Assembly (NCBI GenBank): GCA_022729795.1
Contig: DZBD01000004.1
Coordinates: 1-48,683 of the forward strand
Length of the DNA stretch: 48,683 bases
Reading direction: 5' to 3'
Origin: Sulfuricurvum sp.
GTDB lineage: Bacteria; Campylobacterota; Campylobacteria; Campylobacterales; Sulfurimonadaceae
Every line of letters begins with the position of its first letter. Position 1 is the stretch's first letter. Below the pieces are notes generated by a model. The model saw nothing but the letters and a program-made list of their open reading frames with translations. It did not search any database and was not told where the DNA came from. Position numbers and translations under genes: made by a program. Of this stretch, positions 1 through 8,539 are shown piece by piece.

Positions 1-40
1 TTTTTTCGTATGGTAGCAAAGGATGCTTGATACTTGGCTT

Positions 41-66
41 GGCATGTGTAAACAGGCATGTGGAAA
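41..66 (+). repeat. Two direct copies of the GGCATGTG(G) word
   Basis: GGCATGTG at 41-48 and GGCATGTGGAAA at 55-66 lie as direct repeats 14 bases apart, just past the stop codon of the helicase gene that ends at 73 on the minus strand. The second copy is a full match to the word dispersed through this window; the first differs at the last base. The rest of 1-72 shows no gene. Confidence 0.8.
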
Positions 67-72
67 TGCTCG

Positions 73-3000
73 CTAGCTTAATAAATCTAGCAGCTCATCT
101 CCGCTGAACTTCATATCTTCTTGCTGTTTATTATTGTCGTAAATCCCGTCTTGAAGGGATTGTTTTTTCTTTTGGAGTTCTAGTATTTTTTGCTCGATAG
201 AGTTTTCTACGATCAGCTTATAGACAAACACCGCTTTTGTTTGCCCTATGCGATAAGCTCTGTCTGTTGCTTGGTTTTCCACCGCTGGATTCCACCATGG
301 GTCGTAATGGATTACCGTATCGGCTTCTACAAGATTCAGCCCCACTCCGCCCGCTTTTAAAGAGATAAGAAAAATATCCGCTTTACCACTCGTGAACCGT
401 TCTATCGCTTCTTCTCTGTTTTTGGTAGAGCCTGTAAGCTTGGTGTAGCTCACCTCTTTTTCTATGATTTTTTGCTCTATAATACCGAGCATCGAGGTAA
501 ATTGAGAGAACACGAGTATCTTTCTCCCCTCTTGTAAAAGTTCCTCTATCAAATCCAAAAAGAGTTCCAGTTTTGCAGACTCTTTTACTTTTTGCGCTTC
601 TTCTATTTTTAAAAGTGACGGGTCGCAACATACTTGACGAAGTTTGAGAAGTGCGTCAAGAATAGTGATATGAGAAGAGCCTATCCCTTTTTGGCTCACC
701 GCTTCGCGTACTTTTTTCTCCATAGTCAACCGTATCGCCTCGTAAAGTTTTTCCTGCTTGGCTTCAAACTGCGTATATTTAATAATCTCCGATTTTGCCG
801 GCAGTTCATGCGCCACTTTTTCTTTGGTTCTTCTTATCATAAAAGGTTTAATCCTCTTACTTAAAAGCTCTTGTTTTTGAAAATCATGTTCTATCTCTAT
901 CGGTGTCTGGTAGTAGTTTTTAAAAAAACTCAAATTATCCAAAAATCCCGGCATCAAAAAACTAAAAATAGACCAAAGTTCCCCAAGATGATTCTCTATC
1001 GGCGTACCGCTGAGTGCTAATTTGTGCTCACATCGAAAAGTTTTGATTGCCATTGTCATTTTGGTATTGGGATTTTTAATCTTCTGAGCTTCATCAAGGA
1101 TAATATAACAAAAGCTCTCTTTGTCAAACAGCTCTTTGTCTCTTGTGATAAGAGGATAAGTGCTCAGAACCAAATCATAATCATTTATATGCTCAAAACG
1201 GGTATGCCTATCACTCCCATGCAAAGATAAAACACGCAAATTGGGAGTAAATTTTTTCACCTCGTTTTTCCAGTTTGTTATCAAAGAGGTAGGCATCACG
1301 ATGAGTGAGGGTTTAGTAAGTTTTCCGTCTTCTTTGAGACGTGAGAGATGAGAGAGTGTTTGGATAGTTTTACCAAGCCCCATATCATCTGCAAGTATTC
1401 CGCTAAATCCAAACTCATACAAAAAATTGAGCCAATTTAGCCCGTCTTGCTGATACTCTCTGAGTGTTGCACTCAAAGACTTGGGAGGTTCTACTCTTTG
1501 AATCCCTTCAAAATTTTTCAGTTTTTTGGAGAGTTCCAGAATCTCACGGCTTCCCCTCCAGATAATATTTTCATCCATTGCATCCAACAGATGTACATCA
1601 AAGGAAGATATTTTAAGAGTATTTTCTTTGTCTTTTTTATCCAAAAGCTCAAAAATAGTTTTGAGTATCGGCTGTATCTGCTTTTTTTCCAAGCTCACAA
1701 AACTATTTTTTGCAACTTCGATATTGATATATTCCGGCAAATTCTCATAGTCGTCAAATTCACGGATAATATTGCTCACAAGCGGAACAAGCGACTGGGA
1801 AACGCCGTTGAACTCAATGTTAAAAGCAAGACTAAACCAACCGTTTGTCTCCTCACTCTGCACCACGATATTGGAATTTGATTCAAACCTCATCTCAAAA
1901 CTCTCATCCACTTCCACATGCCAGCCCTCTGAGACAAGCTTTGGCATGTGGAATTCTAAAAAACTGCTCCATGTCTTTAGCTGCACTTGCCTGTTGGTGT
2001 CATTTTGAGAGAAAAAGTACAGGTCATTTTCCTCTTTTTTGCTCTCAAATCCAAGTTGTTCTAAGCGCTCTTTTACATTCTGTTCAAACGATGCATCTCT
2101 GAAAATTTCCGTCTTAATATTCTCTTGGAAAAAAGAGGCTGTTGGATTTTGCGGATAATATCGTATCTCGTAATCTCCATATTCAAAGCTGACTTTTATC
2201 CCGTGATATTTTTTGCTTTCATCGCCTTCATAAAAAAGCTTAAGCCTTGGAACCGGCTTAGCATGAACTTTTTTTGTTTGTATCCCTTTGGGTGTTGCAA
2301 GCTTTATCTCCGGTGCACTGCGTTGAAATGTTTCGTATACTTTGAGTATCTCATTTTCGGTAATAGGCGGGCAATTTTCTATCTCTTTTAAAAAGTTTGC
2401 ATCCAAATTTGTCTTGTAAACCAAAGAATGTACACTATCGATAATCAGAGGAGGAGTCGTATAAAGTATCCTCATATTTTTATCCAGACTTGACTCTATT
2501 TTGTAAGTATTATTATATTTTTTCCAATGAAACTGCAGCTCATAAAGAGTGTCCGTATATTGAAGAGGATCTTTATTCGTGTTAAAATAACATCGCTTTG
2601 TTTTAATAAGCTCTTTCATAGAGAGGTAGCCGATTTTTGAACTAAAAACGATACTTCCACCTTTGGAATTTCGATACAAACCTTCCATCAGCACTGCAAT
2701 ATTACGGTCTTCATCATTTTTAATATCACTGTACCCGTAACTGCTAAAAAATTTATACTCGTCAAGCTTTGCACCTTGGCTTAATTTGTTATTTTTTAAA
2801 ATTTTTGTTTTATATATGCTAAATGCATCATTTTTATAGCGTGATTTTTCATCGAACAATCTATAAGTAATAAAATAACCGTCTTCATTTGCGGTACTTA
2901 TACTTTTATCTGCTGCGTTTTTATGAAGCCTCTCCACCCATTTATCGACAAGAAAACTTGGTCTTTCTTCCTCTTTTTGTATCTTTTTTATATTGCTCAC

Positions 3001-3282
3001 TACATAAGCGATACACGCCGCTACAACATGTTTACAGTTGTACGCCACCGGACAGCTACAGTCTCCGTGCAAAATATATTTATTATCCAAATAAACTATT
3101 TTAATATTTTGCTTGTATATATTATTTGCACTCCCCTTTACGGCGGAAAAAAACTTCAAATTAGTAGCATCGCTGTTGAGAATATCCAAACCGAGAACTC
3201 TTTGGCTGTGGTAATAATCTAAACCCTTACTAAAATCAACGCTCTCAACACAGGTACGAATATCTTTACTTGTTATATACAT
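73..3282 (-). CDS. SWIM zinc-finger SNF2-family helicase
   Basis: This is a 1069-residue DNA-dependent ATPase of the SNF2/RapA superfamily, probably a nucleoprotein-remodelling translocase. An N-terminal SWIM zinc finger is visible (C75, C77, C83, H85). After a long middle region comes the helicase core: DDMGLGKT (motif I, near residue 630), LDEAQKIKN (motif II), LSGTPIENHL (motif III), then C-terminal QFTSM, LISLKAGGVGLNL and the DPWWNPAVENQATDRAYRIGQ-type motif V/VI. The ATG at 3282 puts the SWIM finger in a normal place and the next gene upstream ends at 3292, so the two are probably co-transcribed. The gene carries an inverted pair of the dispersed word (1912-1953). Family assignment is firm; the cellular role is unknown. 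Confidence 0.93.
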   Translation of the reverse strand: MYITSKDIRTCVESVDFSKGLDYYHSQRVLGLDILNSDATNLKFFSAVKGSANNIYKQNIKIVYLDNKYILHGDCSCPVAYNCKHVVAACIAYVVSNIKKIQKEEERPSFLVDKWVERLHKNAADKSISTANEDGYFITYRLFDEKSRYKNDAFSIYKTKILKNNKLSQGAKLDEYKFFSSYGYSDIKNDEDRNIAVLMEGLYRNSKGGSIVFSSKIGYLSMKELIKTKRCYFNTNKDPLQYTDTLYELQFHWKKYNNTYKIESSLDKNMRILYTTPPLIIDSVHSLVYKTNLDANFLKEIENCPPITENEILKVYETFQRSAPEIKLATPKGIQTKKVHAKPVPRLKLFYEGDESKKYHGIKVSFEYGDYEIRYYPQNPTASFFQENIKTEIFRDASFEQNVKERLEQLGFESKKEENDLYFFSQNDTNRQVQLKTWSSFLEFHMPKLVSEGWHVEVDESFEMRFESNSNIVVQSEETNGWFSLAFNIEFNGVSQSLVPLVSNIIREFDDYENLPEYINIEVAKNSFVSLEKKQIQPILKTIFELLDKKDKENTLKISSFDVHLLDAMDENIIWRGSREILELSKKLKNFEGIQRVEPPKSLSATLREYQQDGLNWLNFLYEFGFSGILADDMGLGKTIQTLSHLSRLKEDGKLTKPSLIVMPTSLITNWKNEVKKFTPNLRVLSLHGSDRHTRFEHINDYDLVLSTYPLITRDKELFDKESFCYIILDEAQKIKNPNTKMTMAIKTFRCEHKLALSGTPIENHLGELWSIFSFLMPGFLDNLSFFKNYYQTPIEIEHDFQKQELLSKRIKPFMIRRTKEKVAHELPAKSEIIKYTQFEAKQEKLYEAIRLTMEKKVREAVSQKGIGSSHITILDALLKLRQVCCDPSLLKIEEAQKVKESAKLELFLDLIEELLQEGRKILVFSQFTSMLGIIEQKIIEKEVSYTKLTGSTKNREEAIERFTSGKADIFLISLKAGGVGLNLVEADTVIHYDPWWNPAVENQATDRAYRIGQTKAVFVYKLIVENSIEQKILELQKKKQSLQDGIYDNNKQQEDMKFSGDELLDLLS
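1912..1953. repeat. Inverted pair of the GGCATGTGGAA word inside the helicase gene
   Basis: TTCCACATGCC at 1912-1922 and GGCATGTGGAA at 1943-1953 are perfect 11-base reverse complements separated by 20 bases. On the minus strand they are read in different frames, as Trp-His-Val-Glu and as Phe-His-Met-Pro. A perfect inverted pair in the middle of an open reading frame is unlikely by chance. Confidence 0.85.
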
Positions 3283-3291
3283 AAAATATCC

Positions 3292-4134
3292 CTAAAACTT
3301 TTTTATTATTTTCATCACTAAAAGAGCCGCCGCTCCTATAATGAATCCTACAATAAGTTCATTCAATATATCGGGAATGCCGGGAATAAAAGAGTGATGT
3401 AAAAATGCAATATGATGCGCTAAAATGCCACCGCCCACTAAAATCATCGCAAAAGTTCCTACGACAGCCAATGTTTTGATAAGTTTCGGCATCGCACCCA
3501 AAAGAAAATTTCCGCTTTTGATATGATTTTTTTCTATGAGCCAAAAACCTGCATTGTCGATACGTACAATCAATGCCACCAAGCCGTACACACCCACAGT
3601 TGCCAAAATTGCTACAAAAACAGTAGATGCAATCTGAATAATAAAAGGCTCGTTGATTACCGTGCTCAAAGCAATGATAACAATCTCTATAGATAAAATA
3701 AAATCAGTCAGTATCGCAGATTTAATCTTTTTTTGCTCGATTTCTAAAATTGTCTCTTTTGTAGAGTTCAAAAGTGCTTCATTTAGCTCTTCATGTTTTT
3801 TATGAAACAGATACTCTTCAATCTTTTCCGCGCCCTCATATATAAGATACAAAGCACCTAGCATCAAAATGTAAGTCACTACGCTTGGAGCATAAGCGCT
3901 AAGCACAAAAGCAAGAGGCAAAATAATCACCTTATTTCTAAAAGAGCCTTTGGTGATTGCCCAAATAACCGCAAGTTCGCGTGACTGCTCAAACCCCGTC
4001 GCTTTTTGAGCATTTACAGCCAAATCATCTCCCAAAATTGCCGTGGTCTTTTGTGTGGCTATTTTGGTTGCTACGGCTACATCATCTGCAAGCATCGCAA
4101 TATCGTCTAAAAGTGCAAAAATTCCTGCCGCCAT
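3292..4134 (-). CDS. DUF808 (YedI) family inner-membrane protein
   Basis: The 280-residue product begins with the MAAGIFALLDDIAMLADDVA stretch typical of DUF808/YedI, followed by ATKIATQKTTAILGDDLAVN and several hydrophobic helices (roughly residues 75-115, 140-190, 215-240 and 250-275). Length and layout match the family. The biochemical function is not established. It lies 9 bases upstream of the helicase gene and 23 bases downstream of the MFS gene on the same strand, so the three may form one unit. The start codon at 4134 begins the conserved N-terminus directly. Confidence 0.85.
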   Translation of the reverse strand: MAAGIFALLDDIAMLADDVAVATKIATQKTTAILGDDLAVNAQKATGFEQSRELAVIWAITKGSFRNKVIILPLAFVLSAYAPSVVTYILMLGALYLIYEGAEKIEEYLFHKKHEELNEALLNSTKETILEIEQKKIKSAILTDFILSIEIVIIALSTVINEPFIIQIASTVFVAILATVGVYGLVALIVRIDNAGFWLIEKNHIKSGNFLLGAMPKLIKTLAVVGTFAMILVGGGILAHHIAFLHHSFIPGIPDILNELIVGFIIGAAALLVMKIIKKF

Positions 4135-4157
4135 CTATCTATTTTTCCTTTTTGAAA

Positions 4158-5363
4158 TCATCTAAGCTCCTGAATATTTTTTGTTTTTAAAATCCATCTA
4201 AAATAAAAGGCACCCAACAAAAATCCTAAACCTATTATAAAAGTTATAAATTCCAGCGAATATTTTTGCGTCGCAAGAACACCTATCATGAGTGAAGTTA
4301 GGGTAGCGGATATGAGAAAAAGCATATCATTGTATGCCACGATTCTGCCGTAATATTTGGCTTCGATATTGTTTTGCAAAAGCGTGTAAGTGTAAGACCA
4401 GAGCGTCGTCGTAAAAAACCCTACAAGCACGCTCGCTGCAAGAGAAAGATAAAAATCGTGCATCAGCGCCGCCCAAACCCAAATAGCGAATGCCTGAAAA
4501 ACAAAGATATACATTACCCGTTTGTTGTTAATCCACTTCCCAAGAACAAGAGGACCTAGAACCAAGCCCAAAGCTCTCGATGCATGTAAAAGTCCAAGTG
4601 CCAGAGAGGTTGCTATCCAAGAAGCATAGTATTGATCTACCATCAAAGCCACAAGCGCATCAAAGGCGGTAAGCCCTACAAACGCATGTAATAGCATCAG
4701 ATGTACGGCATGTGGAAATCTTTTGAGATACCGAAAAGTATCGCGCATCATCCCAAGTAAACTCTCGCTGCTTTTAATAAATTCTACCTTGATATCCACT
4801 TTATAAAGAAGCCAAAATCCAAAAACAAACATCAAAGCATCCAAAACGAAAGCAGTTTTTATCCCAAGAAGATACACGACAAATCCGCTCACCGCCATCC
4901 CGACCGTGTACGATAAAGACCAAATAATCGAATGGATTTCATTCGCTTTTTGTAGTTTGTCTCCGCTCAAAATCTTTGGTAACAGAGACATCTCGGTAGT
5001 AAAATAAAAACTCGAAGCCGCCATACGGATAAAAATCAAACTAAACAACAGCCATAAGTGTGAAATATCACTCACTAAAAGCAAAAGAAGCGTAGAAAAT
5101 ATATCCACTAGCAATAAAGAAAGCATCAGTTTTTTCGGCTTCACACTGTCAATAACAGACCCCGAAAACGGTGCCTGCAAAATTCCTGCAATAAAGTTGA
5201 GCGCCGCAGTAAAAGCAATCACCTGTGCCGACACATGCAAATCAAGCAAAAGCGTATAAATAGCAACATTGCTAAACCAAGCACCGAAATAGGTAACAAG
5301 CTGGATGAAAGATAATTTTCTTAAAATCTCTTCAGATTTGAGTAATTGTATGTATTGATTCAT
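4158..5363 (-). CDS. Major facilitator superfamily transporter
   Basis: A polytopic membrane protein with about twelve hydrophobic segments and an MFS-like loop (GSVIDSVKPKKLML) after the second helix; it resembles the MFS_3/drug-exporter type. The substrate cannot be told from sequence. The start at 5363 (MNQYIQLL, 401 residues) is chosen because the soluble helix leading into the first transmembrane segment begins there. An in-frame ATG at 5411 would add 16 residues and has a purine-rich GAGA upstream, so it cannot be excluded. One copy of the dispersed word is at 4707-4717, read as Pro-His-Ala. Confidence 0.85.
   Translation of the reverse strand: MNQYIQLLKSEEILRKLSFIQLVTYFGAWFSNVAIYTLLLDLHVSAQVIAFTAALNFIAGILQAPFSGSVIDSVKPKKLMLSLLLVDIFSTLLLLLVSDISHLWLLFSLIFIRMAASSFYFTTEMSLLPKILSGDKLQKANEIHSIIWSLSYTVGMAVSGFVVYLLGIKTAFVLDALMFVFGFWLLYKVDIKVEFIKSSESLLGMMRDTFRYLKRFPHAVHLMLLHAFVGLTAFDALVALMVDQYYASWIATSLALGLLHASRALGLVLGPLVLGKWINNKRVMYIFVFQAFAIWVWAALMHDFYLSLAASVLVGFFTTTLWSYTYTLLQNNIEAKYYGRIVAYNDMLFLISATLTSLMIGVLATQKYSLEFITFIIGLGFLLGAFYFRWILKTKNIQELR
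4707..4717 (+). repeat. GGCATGTGGAA word
   Basis: Exact 11-base match within the MFS gene; on the coding strand it reads CCA CAT GCC, Pro-His-Ala. Confidence 0.8.
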
Positions 5364-5433
5364 AAACGCAAGATTATCATAAAAAGAGATGTTATACCAA
5401 ATTCTAAACATACGTATTTTTTCTCTTTTGCAT

Positions 5434-5460
5434 TAAAGGAATTTTTTTTTCAGTCGATAT
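5434..5460 (+). promoter_or_regulatory. Possible sigma-28 (FliA) promoter of flaG
   Basis: CGATAT at 5455-5460 matches the CGATWT -10 element reported for Campylobacter FliA promoters, and TAAAGGAA at 5434-5441 is a plausible -35 element about 13 bases upstream. The position, 37 bases before a flagellar gene, fits. An ATATTCGTT direct repeat (5457-5465 and 5476-5484) overlaps the region. No conservation data were available. Confidence 0.45.
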
Positions 5461-5496
5461 TCGTTTTATTAGTTTATATTCGTTAAGGAGAGAGTC

Positions 5497-5892
5497 ATGG
5501 ATGGCATAGCAAATGTTGCAAGACAACAGCAGTCTCAAATAGGTTCCGAAGAAACTCAAGGAAGAGCTACTCAGCAAGCGCGACAGGCGGTGCAACAACC
5601 ACAACAGCCGAAAATTGATGTTATAAAAGAGATGCAGCAGGGTGTTACAAATAAAAGTGAAAAAATAAACTCAAAAGAGCAAGTAGAAGAGTTAGTAGAA
5701 CAACTCAACAAAGCAATGGCTCCTATGAACACAAACATAAAATTCGGAGTGGATTCTCAGGATATATTTTATGTATCGGTCATTGAATCGGAAACAAGCA
5801 AAATAATTAGAAGATTTCCGGCAGAACAAGCGGCAGATTTCCTTCCCAAAATGCAAGAGGTAACGGGAATATTATTTGACTCAAAAGGGTGA
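5497..5892 (+). CDS. flaG: FlaG family flagellar protein
   Basis: 131 residues. The N-terminal half is Gln-rich and low in complexity; residues 55-131 form the FlaG domain (LNKAMAPMNTNIKFGVD, then FYVSVIESETSKIIRRFPAE, then a C-terminal PKMQEVTGILFDSKG). FlaG affects filament length in Campylobacter and related bacteria. The start has a good AAGGAGA ribosome site at 5484-5490. It stands apart from other flagellar genes, which fits control by its own promoter, and is divergent from the MFS gene. Confidence 0.9.
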   Translation: MDGIANVARQQQSQIGSEETQGRATQQARQAVQQPQQPKIDVIKEMQQGVTNKSEKINSKEQVEELVEQLNKAMAPMNTNIKFGVDSQDIFYVSVIESETSKIIRRFPAEQAADFLPKMQEVTGILFDSKG

Positions 5893-5906
5893 AAATTCCC
5901 TTTTGA
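5881..5906 (+). terminator. Hairpin overlapping the flaG stop codon
   Basis: TCAAAAGGG at 5881-5889 pairs with CCCTTTTGA at 5898-5906 (9 base pairs, 8-base loop containing the stop codon). No long T tract follows on the plus strand, so it is a weak intrinsic terminator or an RNA-stabilising hairpin. Confidence 0.45.
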
Positions 5907-5943
5907 ATCTCAGAGCCGATATTCTAATCCTCTTTTTGCAGAC

Positions 5944-5949
5944 TATAAT
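5944..5949 (+). promoter_or_regulatory. Possible -10 element for argG
   Basis: A perfect TATAAT lies 74 bases upstream of the argG ATG, in the only gap (5893-6023) that could hold its promoter. A second candidate, TATAGT, begins at 5978. No convincing -35 box is seen, which is usual for Campylobacterota sigma-70 promoters. Confidence 0.4.
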
Positions 5950-6023
5950 CACTTACTAACTGTTTTTTAATATCTTTTATAGTAAAATTTTTTTTATTAT
6001 TTTGCACAAAAAGGGTTTTTTAC

Positions 6024-7241
6024 ATGAAAAAAAATGTTAAAAAAGTAGTTTTAGCTTACTCTGGCGGATTAGATACGAGCGTTATTTTAAAATGGCTTCA
6101 AGATGAGTACAAATGTGAAGTTGTTACTTTTACGGCTGATATCGGACAAGGCGAAGAGGTTGAACCTGCTCGCATTAAAGCACTTAGTTTAGGTATTAAA
6201 CCTGAAAATATCTTTATTGATGATTTAAAAGAAGAGTTCGTAAAAGATTATGTATTTCCTATGTTTAGAGCAAATGCAATTTATGAAGGCGAATACCTAC
6301 TAGGCACTTCTATTGCAAGACCTTTGATTGCAAAAAGACAAGTAGAGATTGCTCATATTACGGGTGCTGATGGCGTAAGTCACGGCGCAACAGGCAAAGG
6401 AAACGATCAGGTACGATTTGAGATGGGGTATCTTGGAAAAGATTCCACATTAACTATCATCGCCCCTTGGAGAGAATGGGATCTTAATTCACGTGAAAAA
6501 CTTTTGGCTTACGCTGCAGAACACGGCATCCAAATAGAGAAAAAAGGGAAAAAATCTCCTTATTCAACGGATGCGAATCTACTTCATATCTCTTATGAGG
6601 GTGGTATTTTAGAAGACCCGAATGCAGAACCGGAAGACAGCATGTGGCTTTGGACGGTTAAACCAGAAGATGCTCCGGATGTTGCTCAGTACATAGAAAT
6701 TGGCTATAAAAATGGAGACCCTATTTCACTTGATGGGGAAGAATTATCGCCGGCTACTATGCTTGCAACTTTAAATAAAATTGCGGGTGCTCACGGCATC
6801 GGTCGTGCCGATATCGTAGAAAATAGATTTGTTGGGATGAAAAGCCGTGGATGCTATGAAACTCCAGGCGGAACAATAATGTTAAAAGCACACCGTGCAA
6901 TCGAATCAATCACTCTTGATCGTGAAGAAGCACATTTAAAAGATGAGATGATGCCTCGTTATGCAAAACTCATCTATAACGGTTTTTGGTTTGCACCCGA
7001 ACGTGAAATGCTTCAAGCTGCAATCGATAAAACGCAGACGAATGTTGAAGGTACCGTAAGACTTAAACTTTACAAAGGAAATGTAACTGTAGTCGGGCGT
7101 TCATCTGAACTCTCACTTTTCAATCCTGAATACTGTACTTTTGAGGAAGATTCAGTTTATGACCAAAAAGATGCTGCAGGTTTTATCAAGCTCAATGCTT
7201 TACGTTTTATCATCGCCGGTAAAGCAAGAAAAAATAAATAA
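6024..7241 (+). CDS. argG: Argininosuccinate synthase
   Basis: This cytosolic enzyme joins citrulline and aspartate using ATP, the penultimate step of arginine synthesis. The 405-residue product starts with the PP-loop AYSGGLDTS (residues 11-19) and has the diagnostic [14 protein letters not shown] and [18 protein letters not shown] stretches. The length is normal. ATG at 6024 follows an AAGGG ribosome site. The downstream FTR-rhodanese gene is 16 bases away and probably co-transcribed. In Campylobacter jejuni argG lies next to rplI-hslV-hslU too, as recalled, so the location is ancestral. Confidence 0.98.
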   Translation: MKKNVKKVVLAYSGGLDTSVILKWLQDEYKCEVVTFTADIGQGEEVEPARIKALSLGIKPENIFIDDLKEEFVKDYVFPMFRANAIYEGEYLLGTSIARPLIAKRQVEIAHITGADGVSHGATGKGNDQVRFEMGYLGKDSTLTIIAPWREWDLNSREKLLAYAAEHGIQIEKKGKKSPYSTDANLLHISYEGGILEDPNAEPEDSMWLWTVKPEDAPDVAQYIEIGYKNGDPISLDGEELSPATMLATLNKIAGAHGIGRADIVENRFVGMKSRGCYETPGGTIMLKAHRAIESITLDREEAHLKDEMMPRYAKLIYNGFWFAPEREMLQAAIDKTQTNVEGTVRLKLYKGNVTVVGRSSELSLFNPEYCTFEEDSVYDQKDAAGFIKLNALRFIIAGKARKNK

Positions 7242-7257
7242 CACAAGGAAGTAAAAG

Positions 7258-7995
7258 ATGAGCATCATTAAAATAGATATGAATTCACCTGAGTTCCAAG
7301 CGGAGCTTGAAAAAACAATTAAATTCACTGATAAAGTGGTAAAACAATTTAATTGGGAATATAACCCTCAAGAAGAAATTAATGAGGGGGTACAACTTGG
7401 TCTTGCTCGCAACAAAATCATGTACAATAAAAGATTTTGCCCATGCTACATGGTTGAAATGGTTGAGGGAAAACCAAGAAGTGTTGAAGATAGAATATGT
7501 CCGTGTAAACCTGCTATAGAGCATGAGATTCCTGATGAAGGGGTATGCCACTGTCAAATTTTTTGTACTCCTGAATTTGCAGCTGCAAAAAGAATTGAAA
7601 TGGGAATGGAAGAAGCTGTACACCAGCACTCTCGAGGATTAACAAAAGAAGAGTGTGAAATGTTAGTGAATAAGCATGAACTTGACGGGGATGAAATAAT
7701 GTCTCTTCTTGAAGCACGCGCACTTGGTATTGTCAAGTTTAAACTTGTAGATGTTCGGGAACATATGGAATGGAAAATGGGGCATATCAAGGGTGCTGAT
7801 GTTCTTATACCGACAAGTAGTTTCTTTCAAACACTTGATGAGGCAAAGCTGGATAAAAATGAAAATATTATTCTTTATTGTCACGTAGGAAGCCGTAGTG
7901 CGCACTGTGCTAGAATTTTAAATGACATGGGATATAAAAAAATAGGAAACTTGTCTTATGGAATTGTTTCTTACGGCGGCGAAAAAGAAAGATAA
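7258..7995 (+). CDS. Ferredoxin-thioredoxin reductase catalytic domain fused to rhodanese domain
   Basis: 245 residues. Residues 10-115 resemble the catalytic beta subunit of ferredoxin-thioredoxin reductase: CPC at 61-63, CPC at 81-83 and CHC at 97-99, with a further C103. In the plant enzyme the equivalent cysteines hold a 4Fe-4S cluster and a redox disulfide; spacing between the second and third motifs is a little longer here. Residues 155-245 form a rhodanese domain (KLVDVREHMEW, GHIKGA, then YCHVGSRS with catalytic C208). The fusion suggests electron transfer to a persulfide or sulfur-transfer step, an inference. An AAGGAAG ribosome site supports the ATG at 7258. It sits between argG and rplI, unrelated to either in function. 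Confidence 0.85.
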   Translation: MSIIKIDMNSPEFQAELEKTIKFTDKVVKQFNWEYNPQEEINEGVQLGLARNKIMYNKRFCPCYMVEMVEGKPRSVEDRICPCKPAIEHEIPDEGVCHCQIFCTPEFAAAKRIEMGMEEAVHQHSRGLTKEECEMLVNKHELDGDEIMSLLEARALGIVKFKLVDVREHMEWKMGHIKGADVLIPTSSFFQTLDEAKLDKNENIILYCHVGSRSAHCARILNDMGYKKIGNLSYGIVSYGGEKER

Positions 7996-8067
7996 CTTAT
8001 AAATATCCTGTTTCAAAAATATTCAAAAGATATTCAACCGGATGAAAGTTAGTCTTGTATAAAAAAT

Positions 8068-8073
8068 TATAAT
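8068..8073 (+). promoter_or_regulatory. Possible -10 element for rplI-hslVU-era
   Basis: TATAAT 17 bases before the rplI start codon, in a 95-base gap that is otherwise empty. This would place the transcription start only about ten bases from the ATG, so an upstream promoter is also possible. Confidence 0.35.
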
Positions 8074-8090
8074 GTAGTAGGGATAAAGAT

Positions 8091-8537
8091 ATGAAAGTGT
8101 TACTAATTAAAGATGTAAAAAGTTTAGGAAAAGCAGGAGAAGTTAAAGAGGTCAAGGATGGTTACGGGAAAAATTTTCTTATAGGAAAAGGTTTGGCAAA
8201 ACATGCGACTACAGACATTTTGGCACAACATGCCGAAGAAGAACGTCTTCAAGCCCAAATACTCAAAGATGAGATCTCTTCTTTGAAAGCCCTTGCAGAA
8301 GCACTTGATAAAATTGAGATTGTTATAGTAAAAAAATTAGGTCAAAACGGTCATCTTTTTGGATCTATTACAAAAGATGAAGTTGCACATGCCTTAAAAG
8401 AACAGCATAATATAGAAATTGACAAAAAACATATCAATGAAAAACTCTCTATAAAAACTGTCGGTGAACATGATTTAGATTTTAAATTGGGTCACGGTAT
8501 TCACGCTACGCTGCATGTGGATGTTGTAGGAGAATAG
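8091..8537 (+). CDS. rplI: 50S ribosomal protein L9
   Basis: 148 residues, normal for L9. The N-terminal rRNA-binding domain shows [20 protein letters not shown] and the [14 protein letters not shown] signature; a long helix follows (residues 45-75) and then the C-terminal domain with GHLFGSIT. It binds 23S rRNA near the L1 stalk base. ATG at 8091 has a GGGATAAAG ribosome site. It is the first gene of a tight run into hslV (2-base gap). Confidence 0.98.
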   Translation: MKVLLIKDVKSLGKAGEVKEVKDGYGKNFLIGKGLAKHATTDILAQHAEEERLQAQILKDEISSLKALAEALDKIEIVIVKKLGQNGHLFGSITKDEVAHALKEQHNIEIDKKHINEKLSIKTVGEHDLDFKLGHGIHATLHVDVVGE

Positions 8538-8539
8538 TC

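Noticed and set aside
1447-1881. 144-residue open frame opposite the helicase gene
   Set aside because: Shadow of the helicase coding sequence; its composition follows the third-base pattern of the minus strand.
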